A stretch of 60,579 bases of DNA from Arthrobacter oryzae (GTDB lineage Bacteria > Actinomycetota > Actinomycetes > Actinomycetales > Micrococcaceae): the NCBI RefSeq assembly GCF_030812315.1, contig NZ_JAUSSM010000019.1:1-60579 (forward strand). The letters are read 5' to 3'. Positions 24,361 to 32,291 of the stretch are shown piece after piece; position 1 is the stretch's first letter, and each line of letters opens with the position of its first letter. The notes below the pieces were generated by a model. The model made no database searches and was not told the DNA's origin. It worked only from the letters and a program-made list of their open reading frames with translations. The translations under genes and the position numbers were made by a program.

Positions 24361-24454
24361 GCCGAGCAGGCGGTAGCAGTGCCGAGCGTTACATCGTGGG
24401 CGCTGAGGGGCAGTTGAAGGACGCCGTGGCAGGCGTGCGGCGCAGGCGGACCGT

Positions 24455-24460
24455 TAAGCT
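24455..24460 (+). promoter_or_regulatory. -10 box, leaderless methyltransferase start
   Basis: TAAGCT, 6 bases before the first of two tandem GTG codons (24467). Confidence 0.5.
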
Positions 24461-24466
24461 TGTCCG

Positions 24467-25327
24467 GTGGTGCAGAAAGCTGAACGCGTAGCCCCCGTCC
24501 GGGCCGGGAACCATTCCCAAGGCGGAGCCGGCGGCGCAGGCAAAAGCGGCAAACCGATCGGCAACGTCACGCGCGGCACCACCAACCCCAACCGGATGCG
24601 GCGGCTGGACCGCTGGCTCGCGGGACCGCAGGCCTGGCGGCTGCGCCGGGCAACCGATCCGCTGGTCATCGACCTCGGATACGGCGCCTCCCCTGCGACC
24701 GCCGTCGAGCTGTTTGACCGTTTGTCCGCAGTGCGCGCGGATGTCCGGGTGGCCGGAATAGAGATCGAGCCCGCGCGGGTCCGCGCCGCCAAGGCCCTGG
24801 AACGGGCCGGGCTGAGCTTCCATGTGGGCGGCTTCGAGATTCCTGTGCCGGGCCAGCCGGTGATTGTCCGGGCGTTCAACGTCCTGCGGCAGTACGAGGA
24901 AGCCGATGTTGAGGCGATCTGGAGCCTGGTCCGAAGCCGGCTCAGCCCGGACGGGCTGTTCATTGACGGCACCTGCGACGAGATCGGGCGGCGCGTGACG
25001 TGGGTGGCCCTTGACGTCGGCGGGCCGCTCAGCCTCAGCATTTCGATGCGGTTCGGCGGCTTCGTGCTGCCCTCGGAAATTGCCGAACGGCTACCGAAGG
25101 CACTCATCCACCGGAACGTTCCCGGCGAGAAAATCCATGGTTTCCTGCAGGCACTGGACAAGGCCTGGCTGAATGCGGCGCCGCTGGCGGCGTTCGGGAA
25201 CAGGCAACGGTGGACGGCCATGTGCCGGTCAATGCTCGACGGCGGCTGGCCCGTTCACGACGGCCCCTCCCGATGGCGGCTGGGCGAGTTGACGGTGGGC
25301 TGGGACGCCGTCGCTCCCTCACCCTAG
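24467..25327 (+). CDS. Class I SAM-dependent methyltransferase, substrate unknown
   Basis: 286 residues. A Gly/Lys-rich disordered N-terminus (about 1-40) precedes a Rossmann core with the AdoMet motif LVIDLGYGASPATA near residue 66, an acidic GIEIEPARVRAA strand end, and VRAFNVLRQY. The target is not evident. The start follows leaderless geometry; a second GTG is next to it. It is convergent with the DUF2516 gene and ends in a tandem 22-base duplication. Confidence 0.8.
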   Translation: MVQKAERVAPVRAGNHSQGGAGGAGKSGKPIGNVTRGTTNPNRMRRLDRWLAGPQAWRLRRATDPLVIDLGYGASPATAVELFDRLSAVRADVRVAGIEIEPARVRAAKALERAGLSFHVGGFEIPVPGQPVIVRAFNVLRQYEEADVEAIWSLVRSRLSPDGLFIDGTCDEIGRRVTWVALDVGGPLSLSISMRFGGFVLPSEIAERLPKALIHRNVPGEKIHGFLQALDKAWLNAAPLAAFGNRQRWTAMCRSMLDGGWPVHDGPSRWRLGELTVGWDAVAPSP

Positions 25328-25368
25328 GGAAGGCTGCTAAGAAGGTTAGGGAAGGCTGCGAAGAAGGG
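25325..25368 (+). repeat. Tandem 22-base duplication at gene end
   Basis: 25325-25346 and 25347-25368 both begin tagggaaggctgc and differ at two positions. The first copy begins at the methyltransferase stop codon. Confidence 0.7.
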
Positions 25369-25389
25369 CTTCCGCGGAAAGGCGGCCGG

Positions 25390-25740
25390 CTACCAGGGGC
25401 CGTAGGGACCCATGTTGCGGCTGCCGCCCCGACCGGCATCCTTCACGGCGGGTCGCACGTCGGCGAGGTAGACGGACGCTGCGGTCACTGCCGCCAGCCC
25501 GAACAGGCCGAGCGTGCCGAAACCGCTGCCGCCGCCAAAGAGTGACAGCGCACCGATGGCCAAGGCGCCGCCGGTCAGTGCCAGCCAGAACGTCTTGGTC
25601 CGCTTGGACACGGCTTCGAAAGCGTTCGCCTTGTGGCGGAGGCAGTCAAAGAACGCCCACGCTTCAAGACAGAACGCCACGAGCGCCAGTACGAAATAGA
25701 CCCCGGTCTCGACAAAGCCAATCAACTGTTTTCCGTCCAC
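25390..25740 (-). CDS. DUF2516 family membrane protein
   Basis: 116 residues with about three membrane segments (residues about 8-32, 50-70, 76-94) and a Pro/Gly tail. The pattern VYFVLALVAFCLEAWAFFDCLRHKANAFEAVSKRTKTFWL matches the actinobacterial DUF2516 family of unknown function in shorter pieces. The GTG start has TAGGCT 6 bases upstream; this box overlaps the stop codon of the preceding gene. Confidence 0.82.
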   Translation of the reverse strand: MDGKQLIGFVETGVYFVLALVAFCLEAWAFFDCLRHKANAFEAVSKRTKTFWLALTGGALAIGALSLFGGGSGFGTLGLFGLAAVTAASVYLADVRPAVKDAGRGGSRNMGPYGPW

Positions 25741-25746
25741 GACCCC

Positions 25747-25752
25747 AGCCTA
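25747..25752 (-). promoter_or_regulatory. -10 box, leaderless DUF2516 start
   Basis: TAGGCT, 6 bases before GTG 25740, overlapping the TAG stop of the upstream trans-sulfuration gene. Confidence 0.55.
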
Positions 25753-26934
25753 TCCGTCCAGAGCGTCCAGTGCCTGCTCCAAATCGGCCCAAAGGTCGTC
25801 TACGTTTTCAATCCCCACGCTCAGGCGGACCAGGTTGTCCGGCACGCTGACCGGCTCGGCCGCGTGCCGCCGTCGTCGTTCGATCAGGGACTCGACACCG
25901 CCCAGCGAGGTGGCGGGGAGCCACAGCTGCAGTGCGCGGACCAGCTTGTCCGCTGCGTCGGCGCCGTTGAACCCGCCGGCGGGGGCAATCTGCACGCACA
26001 GGATGGAACCGAAGCTCTTCATCTGTGACTTGGCGCGGTCATGGCCGGGATCCGAGGCGAGGCCCGGGAACCGGATGCCCTCGATGCGCGGATGCGCGCT
26101 CAGCCGCTCGGCGAGGACTGCTGCCGAGGCCTGGGAGCGTTCGATGCGCAGGGCGAGCGTACGAAGGCCGCGCAGGGCAAGCCAGGCTTCGAACGGACCC
26201 GCGATGCCGCCGTGGATGATGCGGTGGTGCAGCAGCGTTGCGCGGAGGGCGGCGTCGCACGTCACGAGGGCGCCCAGGACAACGTCGGAATGCCCGGCCA
26301 GGTACTTGGTGACCGAGTGCAGGACGACGTCGGACCCCAGGCTCAGCGGCTGCTGGACCAAGGGGGTGGAAAAAGTGTTGTCAGTAACGACGATGGCGCC
26401 GGCCGCGTGGGCGGCAGCGGTCAGGGCGCGGATGTCCGCGATCCCGAGCATCGGGTTGGTGGGGCTCTCCAGCCACAGCATGCTGGCGGCCTTGCCGTCG
26501 GCCGGAGCCAGCAGCGCCTTCACGGCGTCCGTGTCCGCGATATCCACAGTGCGGAGCTCGAACAGCCCCTTCTCAGCGAGTTCGGTGGCCATCACCAGGG
26601 AACCGGCGTAGCTGTGCGAGGGCATCACCAGGACTCCCCCGGCCGGGATGAGGGACAGCGCCGAACTTACGGCAGCCAGCCCGGAGGCATACAGCAGGCC
26701 GGGGAGGGTCGCACCTTCAAGCTGGCCCAGGGCTTCTTCGAACGGATCCCAAGTGGGATTGGAGTAGCGGCCGTAGCCGCGGTCGCCGTCGGCGAGGGGC
26801 CCGGTCCCGAAGTAGGTGGACGAGAGGACGATGGGCTGGTTGACTGGCTCATCGCGTTTTCGGGGCGGACGGCCGGCGGCCACAACCACCGTTTCAGCCG
26901 ACAGCTCGGCGGCTTGCTGTTCGGAAAGACTCAT
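25750..26934 (-). CDS. Cystathionine gamma-synthase/lyase family PLP enzyme
   Basis: 394 residues, fold type I, Cys/Met metabolism family. Pyridoxal phosphate Lys210 in HSVTKYLAGHSD, Asp185 in VTDNTFSTP, the Y-R pair in RGYGRYSNPT. It could be a cystathionine gamma-synthase, gamma-lyase or beta-lyase; sequence alone does not separate them. ATG 26934 is chosen over a longer frame because TACTCT lies 6 bases upstream. It is divergent from tmk, with an inverted repeat between. Confidence 0.87.
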   Translation of the reverse strand: MSLSEQQAAELSAETVVVAAGRPPRKRDEPVNQPIVLSSTYFGTGPLADGDRGYGRYSNPTWDPFEEALGQLEGATLPGLLYASGLAAVSSALSLIPAGGVLVMPSHSYAGSLVMATELAEKGLFELRTVDIADTDAVKALLAPADGKAASMLWLESPTNPMLGIADIRALTAAAHAAGAIVVTDNTFSTPLVQQPLSLGSDVVLHSVTKYLAGHSDVVLGALVTCDAALRATLLHHRIIHGGIAGPFEAWLALRGLRTLALRIERSQASAAVLAERLSAHPRIEGIRFPGLASDPGHDRAKSQMKSFGSILCVQIAPAGGFNGADAADKLVRALQLWLPATSLGGVESLIERRRRHAAEPVSVPDNLVRLSVGIENVDDLWADLEQALDALDG

Positions 26935-26940
26935 GGTCAA

Positions 26941-26946
26941 AGAGTA
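26941..26946 (-). promoter_or_regulatory. -10 box, leaderless start of the PLP enzyme
   Basis: TACTCT, 6 bases before ATG 26934. Confidence 0.55.
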
Positions 26947-26980
26947 CGTGGGAGGCCTGCAGCGCATGAAAGCCGTTACG

Positions 26981-27001
26981 ACTGACACCTAAGCTGTCAG
27001 T
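26981..27001. promoter_or_regulatory. Inverted repeat, possible operator
   Basis: ACTGACA and TGTCAGT separated by 7 bases, in the region between the trans-sulfuration gene and tmk, about ten bases upstream of the tmk -10 box. Confidence 0.5.
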
Positions 27002-27010
27002 GATTGTCGG

Positions 27011-27016
27011 TAGGCT
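27011..27016 (+). promoter_or_regulatory. -10 box, leaderless tmk start
   Basis: TAGGCT, 6 bases before GTG 27023. Confidence 0.55.
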
Positions 27017-27022
27017 GGTCTT

Positions 27023-27703
27023 GTGACTAACCAGAACCCCGGACTGTTCATCGCCTTCGAAGGCGGCGACGGCGCAGGCAAGTCCACGCAGGCCGCAGCA
27101 CTGGCCGGGGCCCTTGAGTCGCGCGGTGTTAAGGTGCTGCGCACCCGGGAGCCGGGCGGCACCCCGATCGGCGAAAAACTGCGGTCCCTGGTCCTGGACC
27201 ACGGCCATGGCCACATCGATGCCCGCACCGAAGCCCTGATCTTTGCCGCGTCGCGCGCGGCCCACGCGGACCAGGTCATCCTGCCCGCCCTGGAACGCGG
27301 CGACGTGGTGCTGACGGACCGCTACATCGATTCCTCGGTAGCCTACCAAGGGGCCGGGCGCGAGCTCGGAACCGGTGCCGTGCATGATCTGAACGAGTGG
27401 GCCACGTCCGGCCTCCAACCGGATCTCACAGTGCTGCTTGACGTCGACCCCGCCGTGGGCCGGCTTCGCCGCACGGCAGGCGACGCCGCGGAAGACCGGA
27501 TGGAATCCGAAGCCGACGAATTCCATGCCAAGATCCGTTCCGCCTTCCTGGACCTCGCAGCCGGCCGGCCGGACCACTACCTGGTGCTACCCGCCCACCT
27601 GCCCGTCGACGAGCTGGCCAGCCTTATCCTGGCGCGTGTGGATGAGCTGCTGCTGTCGCGGCAAATTCCCTGGCAAGTTTCCCGGAACGGTGTCGCCCCG
27701 TGA
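27023..27703 (+). CDS. tmk: Thymidylate kinase
   Basis: 226 residues; dTMP to dTDP. P-loop FEGGDGAGKSTQ near residues 10-20, DR motif LTDRYIDSSVAYQGAGR, TREPGGTPIG. GTG start with TAGGCT 6 bases upstream. Its end overlaps holB by four bases (GTGA), the usual tmk-holB pairing for DNA precursor and replication functions. Confidence 0.94.
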   Translation: MTNQNPGLFIAFEGGDGAGKSTQAAALAGALESRGVKVLRTREPGGTPIGEKLRSLVLDHGHGHIDARTEALIFAASRAAHADQVILPALERGDVVLTDRYIDSSVAYQGAGRELGTGAVHDLNEWATSGLQPDLTVLLDVDPAVGRLRRTAGDAAEDRMESEADEFHAKIRSAFLDLAAGRPDHYLVLPAHLPVDELASLILARVDELLLSRQIPWQVSRNGVAP

Positions 27704-28842
27704 CCGTCTGGGATGACCTGCAGGGCCAGCCCGCCGTCGTCGCCCAACTGCGCCAGGCCGCCCAGGGCGAAAACCTGACCCACGCCTGGCTCTTCACCGG
27801 CCCGCCCGGATCCGGCCGGTCCAACGCTGCCAAGGCGTTTGCCGCTGCCCTCAACTGCGACCAGGAGGACGTCACCAGGCGCGGCTGCGGCGAATGCGCG
27901 GCCTGCCTGACCATCCTGGGGGAAACGCACTCGGACGTGGCGTTCGTCCGCACCGAAAAAGTCACCATCACCATCGATGAAGCAAGGGATCTGGTCTCCA
28001 CCGCGGGAAACCGGCCGTCATCCGGACGGTGGCGGATCATCGTGGTGGAAGATGCCGACCGGATGGCCGAACGCACCACGAATGTGCTTCTCAAGGCCAT
28101 CGAGGAGCCCACGCCCCGGACCGTGTGGATGCTGTGCGCTCCTTCCCCGGCGGACGTCCTGGTCACCATCCGGTCCCGCTGCCGCGCGGTGGCGCTGCGG
28201 CTCCCGCCTGCCGCCGATGTGGCGGCACTGCTGGTGAGGCGCGACGGCGTGGATCCCGCCCTTGCCGAACGTGCGGCCCGCGCAGCGCAGAGCCACGTCG
28301 GTATTGCGCGCCGGCTCGCCCGGGATGCTGATGCCCGCGAACGCCGTTTGGAAACCGTGCGGTTCCCGCTGGGAATGCGGGGCATCACCGCGGCGGTCCT
28401 GATGGCCGAAAAGCTTGTGAAGATCGCCACGGAGGAAGCCAACAGCTCCAATGAAGTGCGCGACGCCGAGGAGAAAGCGGCGCTCCTGGCCACGCTGGGC
28501 GCCCCCGAAAGCGGTACGCTGCCGCCCGCCATGCGAAGCCAGGTCAAACAGCTCGAGGATGACCAGAAGCGGCGGGCCAAACGCTCCATCACCGATTCCC
28601 TTGACCGGACGCTCACGGACCTGCTCTCGTTCTACCGCGACGTGCTGATCATCCAGATGGGGAACGCCGTGGAACTGGTGAACGTTGAACTCAGGAACGA
28701 GCTGACGGAGTTTGCCGGCCGTTCCGGTCCGGAGGCAACGCTCGCCCGGATGGATGCGATCAACAAGGCACGCGAGAGAATTACCACCACCAACGTTGCA
28801 CCGCTGCTGGCCATCGAATCCATGGCCGCGAGCCTGATCTAG
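27700..28842 (+). CDS. holB: DNA polymerase III delta' subunit
   Basis: 380 residues, clamp-loader subunit of the AAA+ fold. The P-loop-like GPPGSGRSNAAKAF lacks the canonical Lys, as expected for the non-hydrolysing delta'. Four cysteines (CDQEDVTRRGCGECAAC) form the zinc module near residue 50, and sensor/arginine regions VVEDADRM and TIRSRC follow. Translationally coupled to tmk. Confidence 0.92.
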   Translation: MTVWDDLQGQPAVVAQLRQAAQGENLTHAWLFTGPPGSGRSNAAKAFAAALNCDQEDVTRRGCGECAACLTILGETHSDVAFVRTEKVTITIDEARDLVSTAGNRPSSGRWRIIVVEDADRMAERTTNVLLKAIEEPTPRTVWMLCAPSPADVLVTIRSRCRAVALRLPPAADVAALLVRRDGVDPALAERAARAAQSHVGIARRLARDADARERRLETVRFPLGMRGITAAVLMAEKLVKIATEEANSSNEVRDAEEKAALLATLGAPESGTLPPAMRSQVKQLEDDQKRRAKRSITDSLDRTLTDLLSFYRDVLIIQMGNAVELVNVELRNELTEFAGRSGPEATLARMDAINKARERITTTNVAPLLAIESMAASLI

Positions 28843-28919
28843 TGCCGATCCGTCCAGCCCCGTCCCGCCGCCGTCCGTTCCCCGCCCGAGCCCACGCCAA
28901 GTCCCTCAAGGAGCCCTGC

Positions 28920-30494
28920 ATGAAGCCTGCCCGACGTCTGCCCCTACGGTCACAGTCCGGAGCGACCGCGGTCAAGGCAGCTGCTGGCTCCCTGGCCGTG
29001 CTGCTCGCGCTGACCGGCTGCACGCTGTTCGGCACGTCCAACGGCGGATCAAACGGCGCCAGCACCGGCAAGGCTGATCCGTCGATCGCCGAGGCGGCTC
29101 CCGAGGAGCTCCGGAGCTTCTACTCGCAGGAGGTTTCCTGGACTGCCTGCGAGGACAAGCTTCAGTGCGCCAAGATCAAGGTGCCGCTGGACTACAGCAA
29201 GCCGGACGGCGACAGCATCGAGATCGCGGCGCTCAAAATGCCGGCAACCGGAAACAAAACCGGCAGCCTGCTGGTCAACCCCGGCGGTCCGGGCGGCTCG
29301 GGCTATGACTTCGTCAAGGACGCGGGCGCCACGAATATTTCCAGTGAAGTCCGGTCCAGCTATGACCTGGTGGGGTTCGACCCTCGCGGAGTGAAGCGGT
29401 CCTCGCCCGTAACATGCCTCACTGACCAGGAACGGGACGCGTCCCGGGCCAAGAGCTACGATCTCAGTTCCGACGCCGGCCTGGCCGCCTCTATTGCGGA
29501 CAACAAGGCAACAGCCGCAAAATGCGCCGAAAAAACCGGTCCGCTGCTTGCCCATGTGGACACCGTCAGTGCCGCCAAGGACTTGGACATCCTGCGGGCG
29601 GTCGTCAACGACACCAAGCTGAACTACCTAGGGTATTCCTACGGCACGTTCCTGGGGTCCACTTACGCCTCACTCTTCCCGGACAATGTGGGCCGCATGG
29701 TGCTCGACGGTGCGCTGGACCCGTCCCTCAGCAACGAGGAACTCACCAGCGGCCAGGCCCGTGCGTTTGAAAAAGCCATCCGCGCCTACGTGGAGAAGTG
29801 CCTCGGCGACAACGGCTGCCCCCTCAGCGGAACCGTGGACAGCGGCGTTCAGCAGATCCGCGACGTGGTGGCGGCCGTGGACGCCAATCCGCAGCGCGCA
29901 CAGGACGGAAGGCTGGTTACCGGCTCGGCCTTCGTCAGCGGACTCATCCTGCCGCTGTACAACGACGACAACTGGCCCGTGCTGACCCAGGCCCTGGACT
30001 CGGCACTCAAGGGCGACCCCTCACCAATGCTGCGGCTGGCCGACCTCGGCGCTGACCGGGATGCCGGCGGCAAGTACACGTCCAACAGTGCCTTCGCGTT
30101 CAACGCCATCAACTGCCTGGACTACCCCATGGTGACTGACGCGGCAGCCATGCGGGCGGACGAGCAGAAGTTGCGGCAGGAATCCCCCACCCTGGGCTAC
30201 TTCTTCGCCTACGGCGGCACCAACTGCCAGGACTGGCCGTACAAGAGCATCCGCACGCCCGCGCCCGTGGAGTACCCCGGCTCCGCGCCCATCGTGGTCG
30301 TCGGAACCACCGGTGACCCGGCGACTCCCGTCGAGTGGGCAGGCGCCCTGCGGAAGCAGCTGGGCAACGCTTCCCTGGTGACCTGGACAGGCGAGGGCCA
30401 CACGGCCTACGGCCGCTCGAACAGCTGCGTCACCGACGCCGTGGATGGCTATCTCCTGACCGGGGAGGCACCCGCGGACAACACGGAGTGCTAG
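28920..30494 (+). CDS. Secreted alpha/beta-hydrolase, tripeptidyl aminopeptidase type (S33)
   Basis: 524 residues. Lipobox-like LLALTGC in the N-terminus suggests a lipid anchor. The catalytic triad is visible: Ser in YLGYSYGTF near 240, Asp in GTTGDPATP near 466, His in GEGHTAYG near 494, with a C-terminal TAP-like domain. Related actinobacterial enzymes (SlpD/SlpE, TAP) clip peptides from N-termini. ATG 28920 is chosen because AAGGAG lies eight bases before it. It starts about 80 bases after holB and may share its transcript. Confidence 0.85.
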   Translation: MKPARRLPLRSQSGATAVKAAAGSLAVLLALTGCTLFGTSNGGSNGASTGKADPSIAEAAPEELRSFYSQEVSWTACEDKLQCAKIKVPLDYSKPDGDSIEIAALKMPATGNKTGSLLVNPGGPGGSGYDFVKDAGATNISSEVRSSYDLVGFDPRGVKRSSPVTCLTDQERDASRAKSYDLSSDAGLAASIADNKATAAKCAEKTGPLLAHVDTVSAAKDLDILRAVVNDTKLNYLGYSYGTFLGSTYASLFPDNVGRMVLDGALDPSLSNEELTSGQARAFEKAIRAYVEKCLGDNGCPLSGTVDSGVQQIRDVVAAVDANPQRAQDGRLVTGSAFVSGLILPLYNDDNWPVLTQALDSALKGDPSPMLRLADLGADRDAGGKYTSNSAFAFNAINCLDYPMVTDAAAMRADEQKLRQESPTLGYFFAYGGTNCQDWPYKSIRTPAPVEYPGSAPIVVVGTTGDPATPVEWAGALRKQLGNASLVTWTGEGHTAYGRSNSCVTDAVDGYLLTGEAPADNTEC

Positions 30495-30523
30495 GTCCGC
30501 CGGCGCAGGCCTGACGCAACGGG

Positions 30524-31279
30524 CTACGCGGACCGGGGCTCCAGCAGCACCGGCAGGTCGCGGATGGAATGCACGACGGCGGTGGCACCGGCCGCGCGGA
30601 GCGCTGGCTCCCCGTGCGCGCCGGTGAGGACTCCGGCAACCGTGGTGGCTCCGGCCCGCAGTCCCGATTGGATGTCCGCGCAGCTGTCCCCCACCACGGC
30701 GACCTCACGGACGTCGTCCAGGTCCAGTGCGAGGACGGCCGTCAGGATCATGTCAGGGTAGGGCCGGCCCCGCCCTGCATCGGCGGGACACAGGCTAAGG
30801 TCCGCCAAACCCATCCAGCCAAGGCTCTCCAGCACCATGTTCTGCGTGTGGCGTCCGAAGCCCGTGGCAAGGCAGACCATGATGCCGGCCTCACGCAGCC
30901 AGCCAATCGCATCCTCGGCGCCGGGCACTGCCCGGATGACGCCGTCTGCTATCAGCTCATCGCAGCTGCGTTCGAAGAAGGTGTTCGCTGCTGCGGCCCG
31001 GGCCCGGTCCTTAAACAGATGGCTGAAGACAGCGAGTTTCGACATCCCTGCCGTGTCCCTGGCGTACCGGAGCATGCGTTCGAACTCCGCCGAGCCTTCC
31101 CCTACGCCCTGGTCTGCCAGGGTGCGGCCCATGGCGCGCTCCATGAGTCCGCCGTCGAACACCGTTGTTCCCACCATCGCCAGTACGGCGAGCCGGACGT
31201 CATGGGCGGCGCCCGGCAGCGTCCCCTGCAGTGTGGCTGCGGTTGCTGTTGCGGATACGTCTGCTGTGTCCGGAGTCAT
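30524..31279 (-). CDS. HAD-like phosphonatase-family protein, nucleophile missing
   Basis: 251 residues resembling the phosphonoacetaldehyde hydrolase-like branch of HAD enzymes. Motif II LATGFGRHT, the GRPYPDM segment and motif IV VVGDSCADIQSG are present. In motif I the family has a nucleophilic Asp (as in LDMAGTT) but this protein reads VLAMVGTT, with Ala in its place; the codon is a clear gcg. It is therefore probably not a normal phosphohydrolase. ATG 31279 is preceded by AAGGGG; frames upstream are low quality. Convergent with the peptidase gene. Confidence 0.78.
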   Translation of the reverse strand: MTPDTADVSATATAATLQGTLPGAAHDVRLAVLAMVGTTVFDGGLMERAMGRTLADQGVGEGSAEFERMLRYARDTAGMSKLAVFSHLFKDRARAAAANTFFERSCDELIADGVIRAVPGAEDAIGWLREAGIMVCLATGFGRHTQNMVLESLGWMGLADLSLCPADAGRGRPYPDMILTAVLALDLDDVREVAVVGDSCADIQSGLRAGATTVAGVLTGAHGEPALRAAGATAVVHSIRDLPVLLEPRSA

Positions 31280-31475
31280 GGCCAAGCCCCTTCGCTGACA
31301 AGCGGCCGTCGACGCGGCCGGCGGTTGATCCTTCCACAGTGGGAGCCCGGCGGAACCCCCTGCTGAACCCGCTTCGACCGCAGGATGAACATCCAGACAA
31401 CGTCCGCCCCGGCACTTCCGGAACACCGCCAGCCCGGCCGGACCGGCGATCCTGCGGATGCATGAACCGCTCATT

Positions 31476-31504
31476 TTGACCCGGGCAGGGGACTCTATTA
31501 CAGT
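31476..31504 (+). promoter_or_regulatory. Promoter of tRNA-Thr
   Basis: TTGACC (31476-31481) and TACAGT (31499-31504) with a 17-base spacer; the transcript would begin about 40 bases before the tRNA. Confidence 0.75.
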
Positions 31505-31551
31505 TGTCTCTTGCATGATCCGCCCGGTTCTTCCGGGTCTTGTCGTGCGGT

Positions 31552-31624
31552 GCTTCCTTAGCTCAGTCGGTAGAGCGTTTCACTCGTAATGAAAAGGTCA
31601 TCAGTTCGATTCTGATAGGAAGCT
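31552..31624 (+). tRNA. tRNA-Thr (CGT)
   Basis: 73 bases with a full cloverleaf: acceptor GCTTCCT/AGGAAGC, anticodon stem TTTCA/TGAAA around loop CTCGTAA (anticodon CGT), T arm ATCAG-TTCGATT-CTGAT. CCA is not encoded. Confidence 0.95.
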
Positions 31625-31631
31625 CGGGAAG

Positions 31632-31674
31632 AACCCCGTGTTGTCGCGAAATTTTCGACGATGCGGGGTTTTTT
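31632..31674 (+). terminator. Terminator of tRNA-Thr
   Basis: AACCCCG pairs with CGGGGTT (31664-31670), followed by a T-run; inner gtcg/cgac pairing extends the stem. Confidence 0.8.
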
Positions 31675-31763
31675 ACTGGTTTGAAGCGGGCAGCGTTCAC
31701 CACCCCCGCGCCGGCCTGACGCTGGGAGCGCTGCAGCCCCTGAAGGATGGCGGACCACGGAAC

Positions 31764-32195
31764 TTATTGCCCGTCACCGGACCACTTCCGGTTGTTATGG
31801 AAAGACACGCCTCCGATGAGCCCCGCCAGAGCCGCCGGCAAGGCGAACAAACCAAAGATCTGCGGTATCAGCGATGGCGGCGTTGTGACCATCGTGGCCA
31901 TCCCTGTTAGGGCCACCGGCGCGGCAACGCAGATCGTTACCCAGAGCGGATACTGCCGAATCTGGGACCAGACGGCCGCTGCAATGGATGCAGCCGACCC
32001 GGCGAGCATGAACAACCTGCCGACTCGCAAACGCTCCACAAACTCCGGCACAGGCTCGTAGACGAACAGCAATGTCCGCTCCAAAGAAATGCCTGTCAGG
32101 ATGATGGAGGCACCCACCAACGCGGCCCAGGGCAGCGACCGTCGCCTCCACCAAGGGCGGACGACGTAGAGTTCATCGCTCGGTGAGTTCGTCAC
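31764..32195 (-). CDS. Membrane protein, function unknown
   Basis: 143 residues with about four hydrophobic segments (residues about 22-42, 58-76, 83-103, 110-130) and a charged N-terminus. I do not recognise a family. The GTG start has TAAGAT 6 bases upstream, which supports both the gene and the start. Next to a tRNA and divergent from the coiled-coil protein. Confidence 0.6.
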   Translation of the reverse strand: MTNSPSDELYVVRPWWRRRSLPWAALVGASIILTGISLERTLLFVYEPVPEFVERLRVGRLFMLAGSAASIAAAVWSQIRQYPLWVTICVAAPVALTGMATMVTTPPSLIPQIFGLFALPAALAGLIGGVSFHNNRKWSGDGQ

Positions 32196-32201
32196 CCTGC
32201 G

Positions 32202-32207
32202 ATCTTA
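32202..32207 (-). promoter_or_regulatory. -10 box, leaderless membrane-protein start
   Basis: TAAGAT, 6 bases before GTG 32195. Confidence 0.5.
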
Positions 32208-32279
32208 TCCAGTGGCTGCTGCAGGGCGCCGCCGCAGGCGGCGGAGCTCACTCGGAGGCGCAGAAGCGGCCGCGGCCCA

Positions 32280-32285
32280 TATGAT
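32280..32285 (+). promoter_or_regulatory. -10 box, leaderless start of coiled-coil protein
   Basis: TATGAT, close to the ideal -10, 6 bases before ATG 32292. Confidence 0.6.
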
Positions 32286-32291
32286 GCTCGC

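Noticed and set aside
27700..28842. Defective delta' subunit because the P-loop lacks Lys
   Set aside because: The delta' subunit does not hydrolyse ATP, so a non-canonical P-loop is not a sign of decay.
31280..31475. N-terminal extension of the HAD-like protein or a small gene
   Set aside because: The upstream frame has atypical composition and no domain; ATG 31279 has a Shine-Dalgarno and begins the conserved fold.
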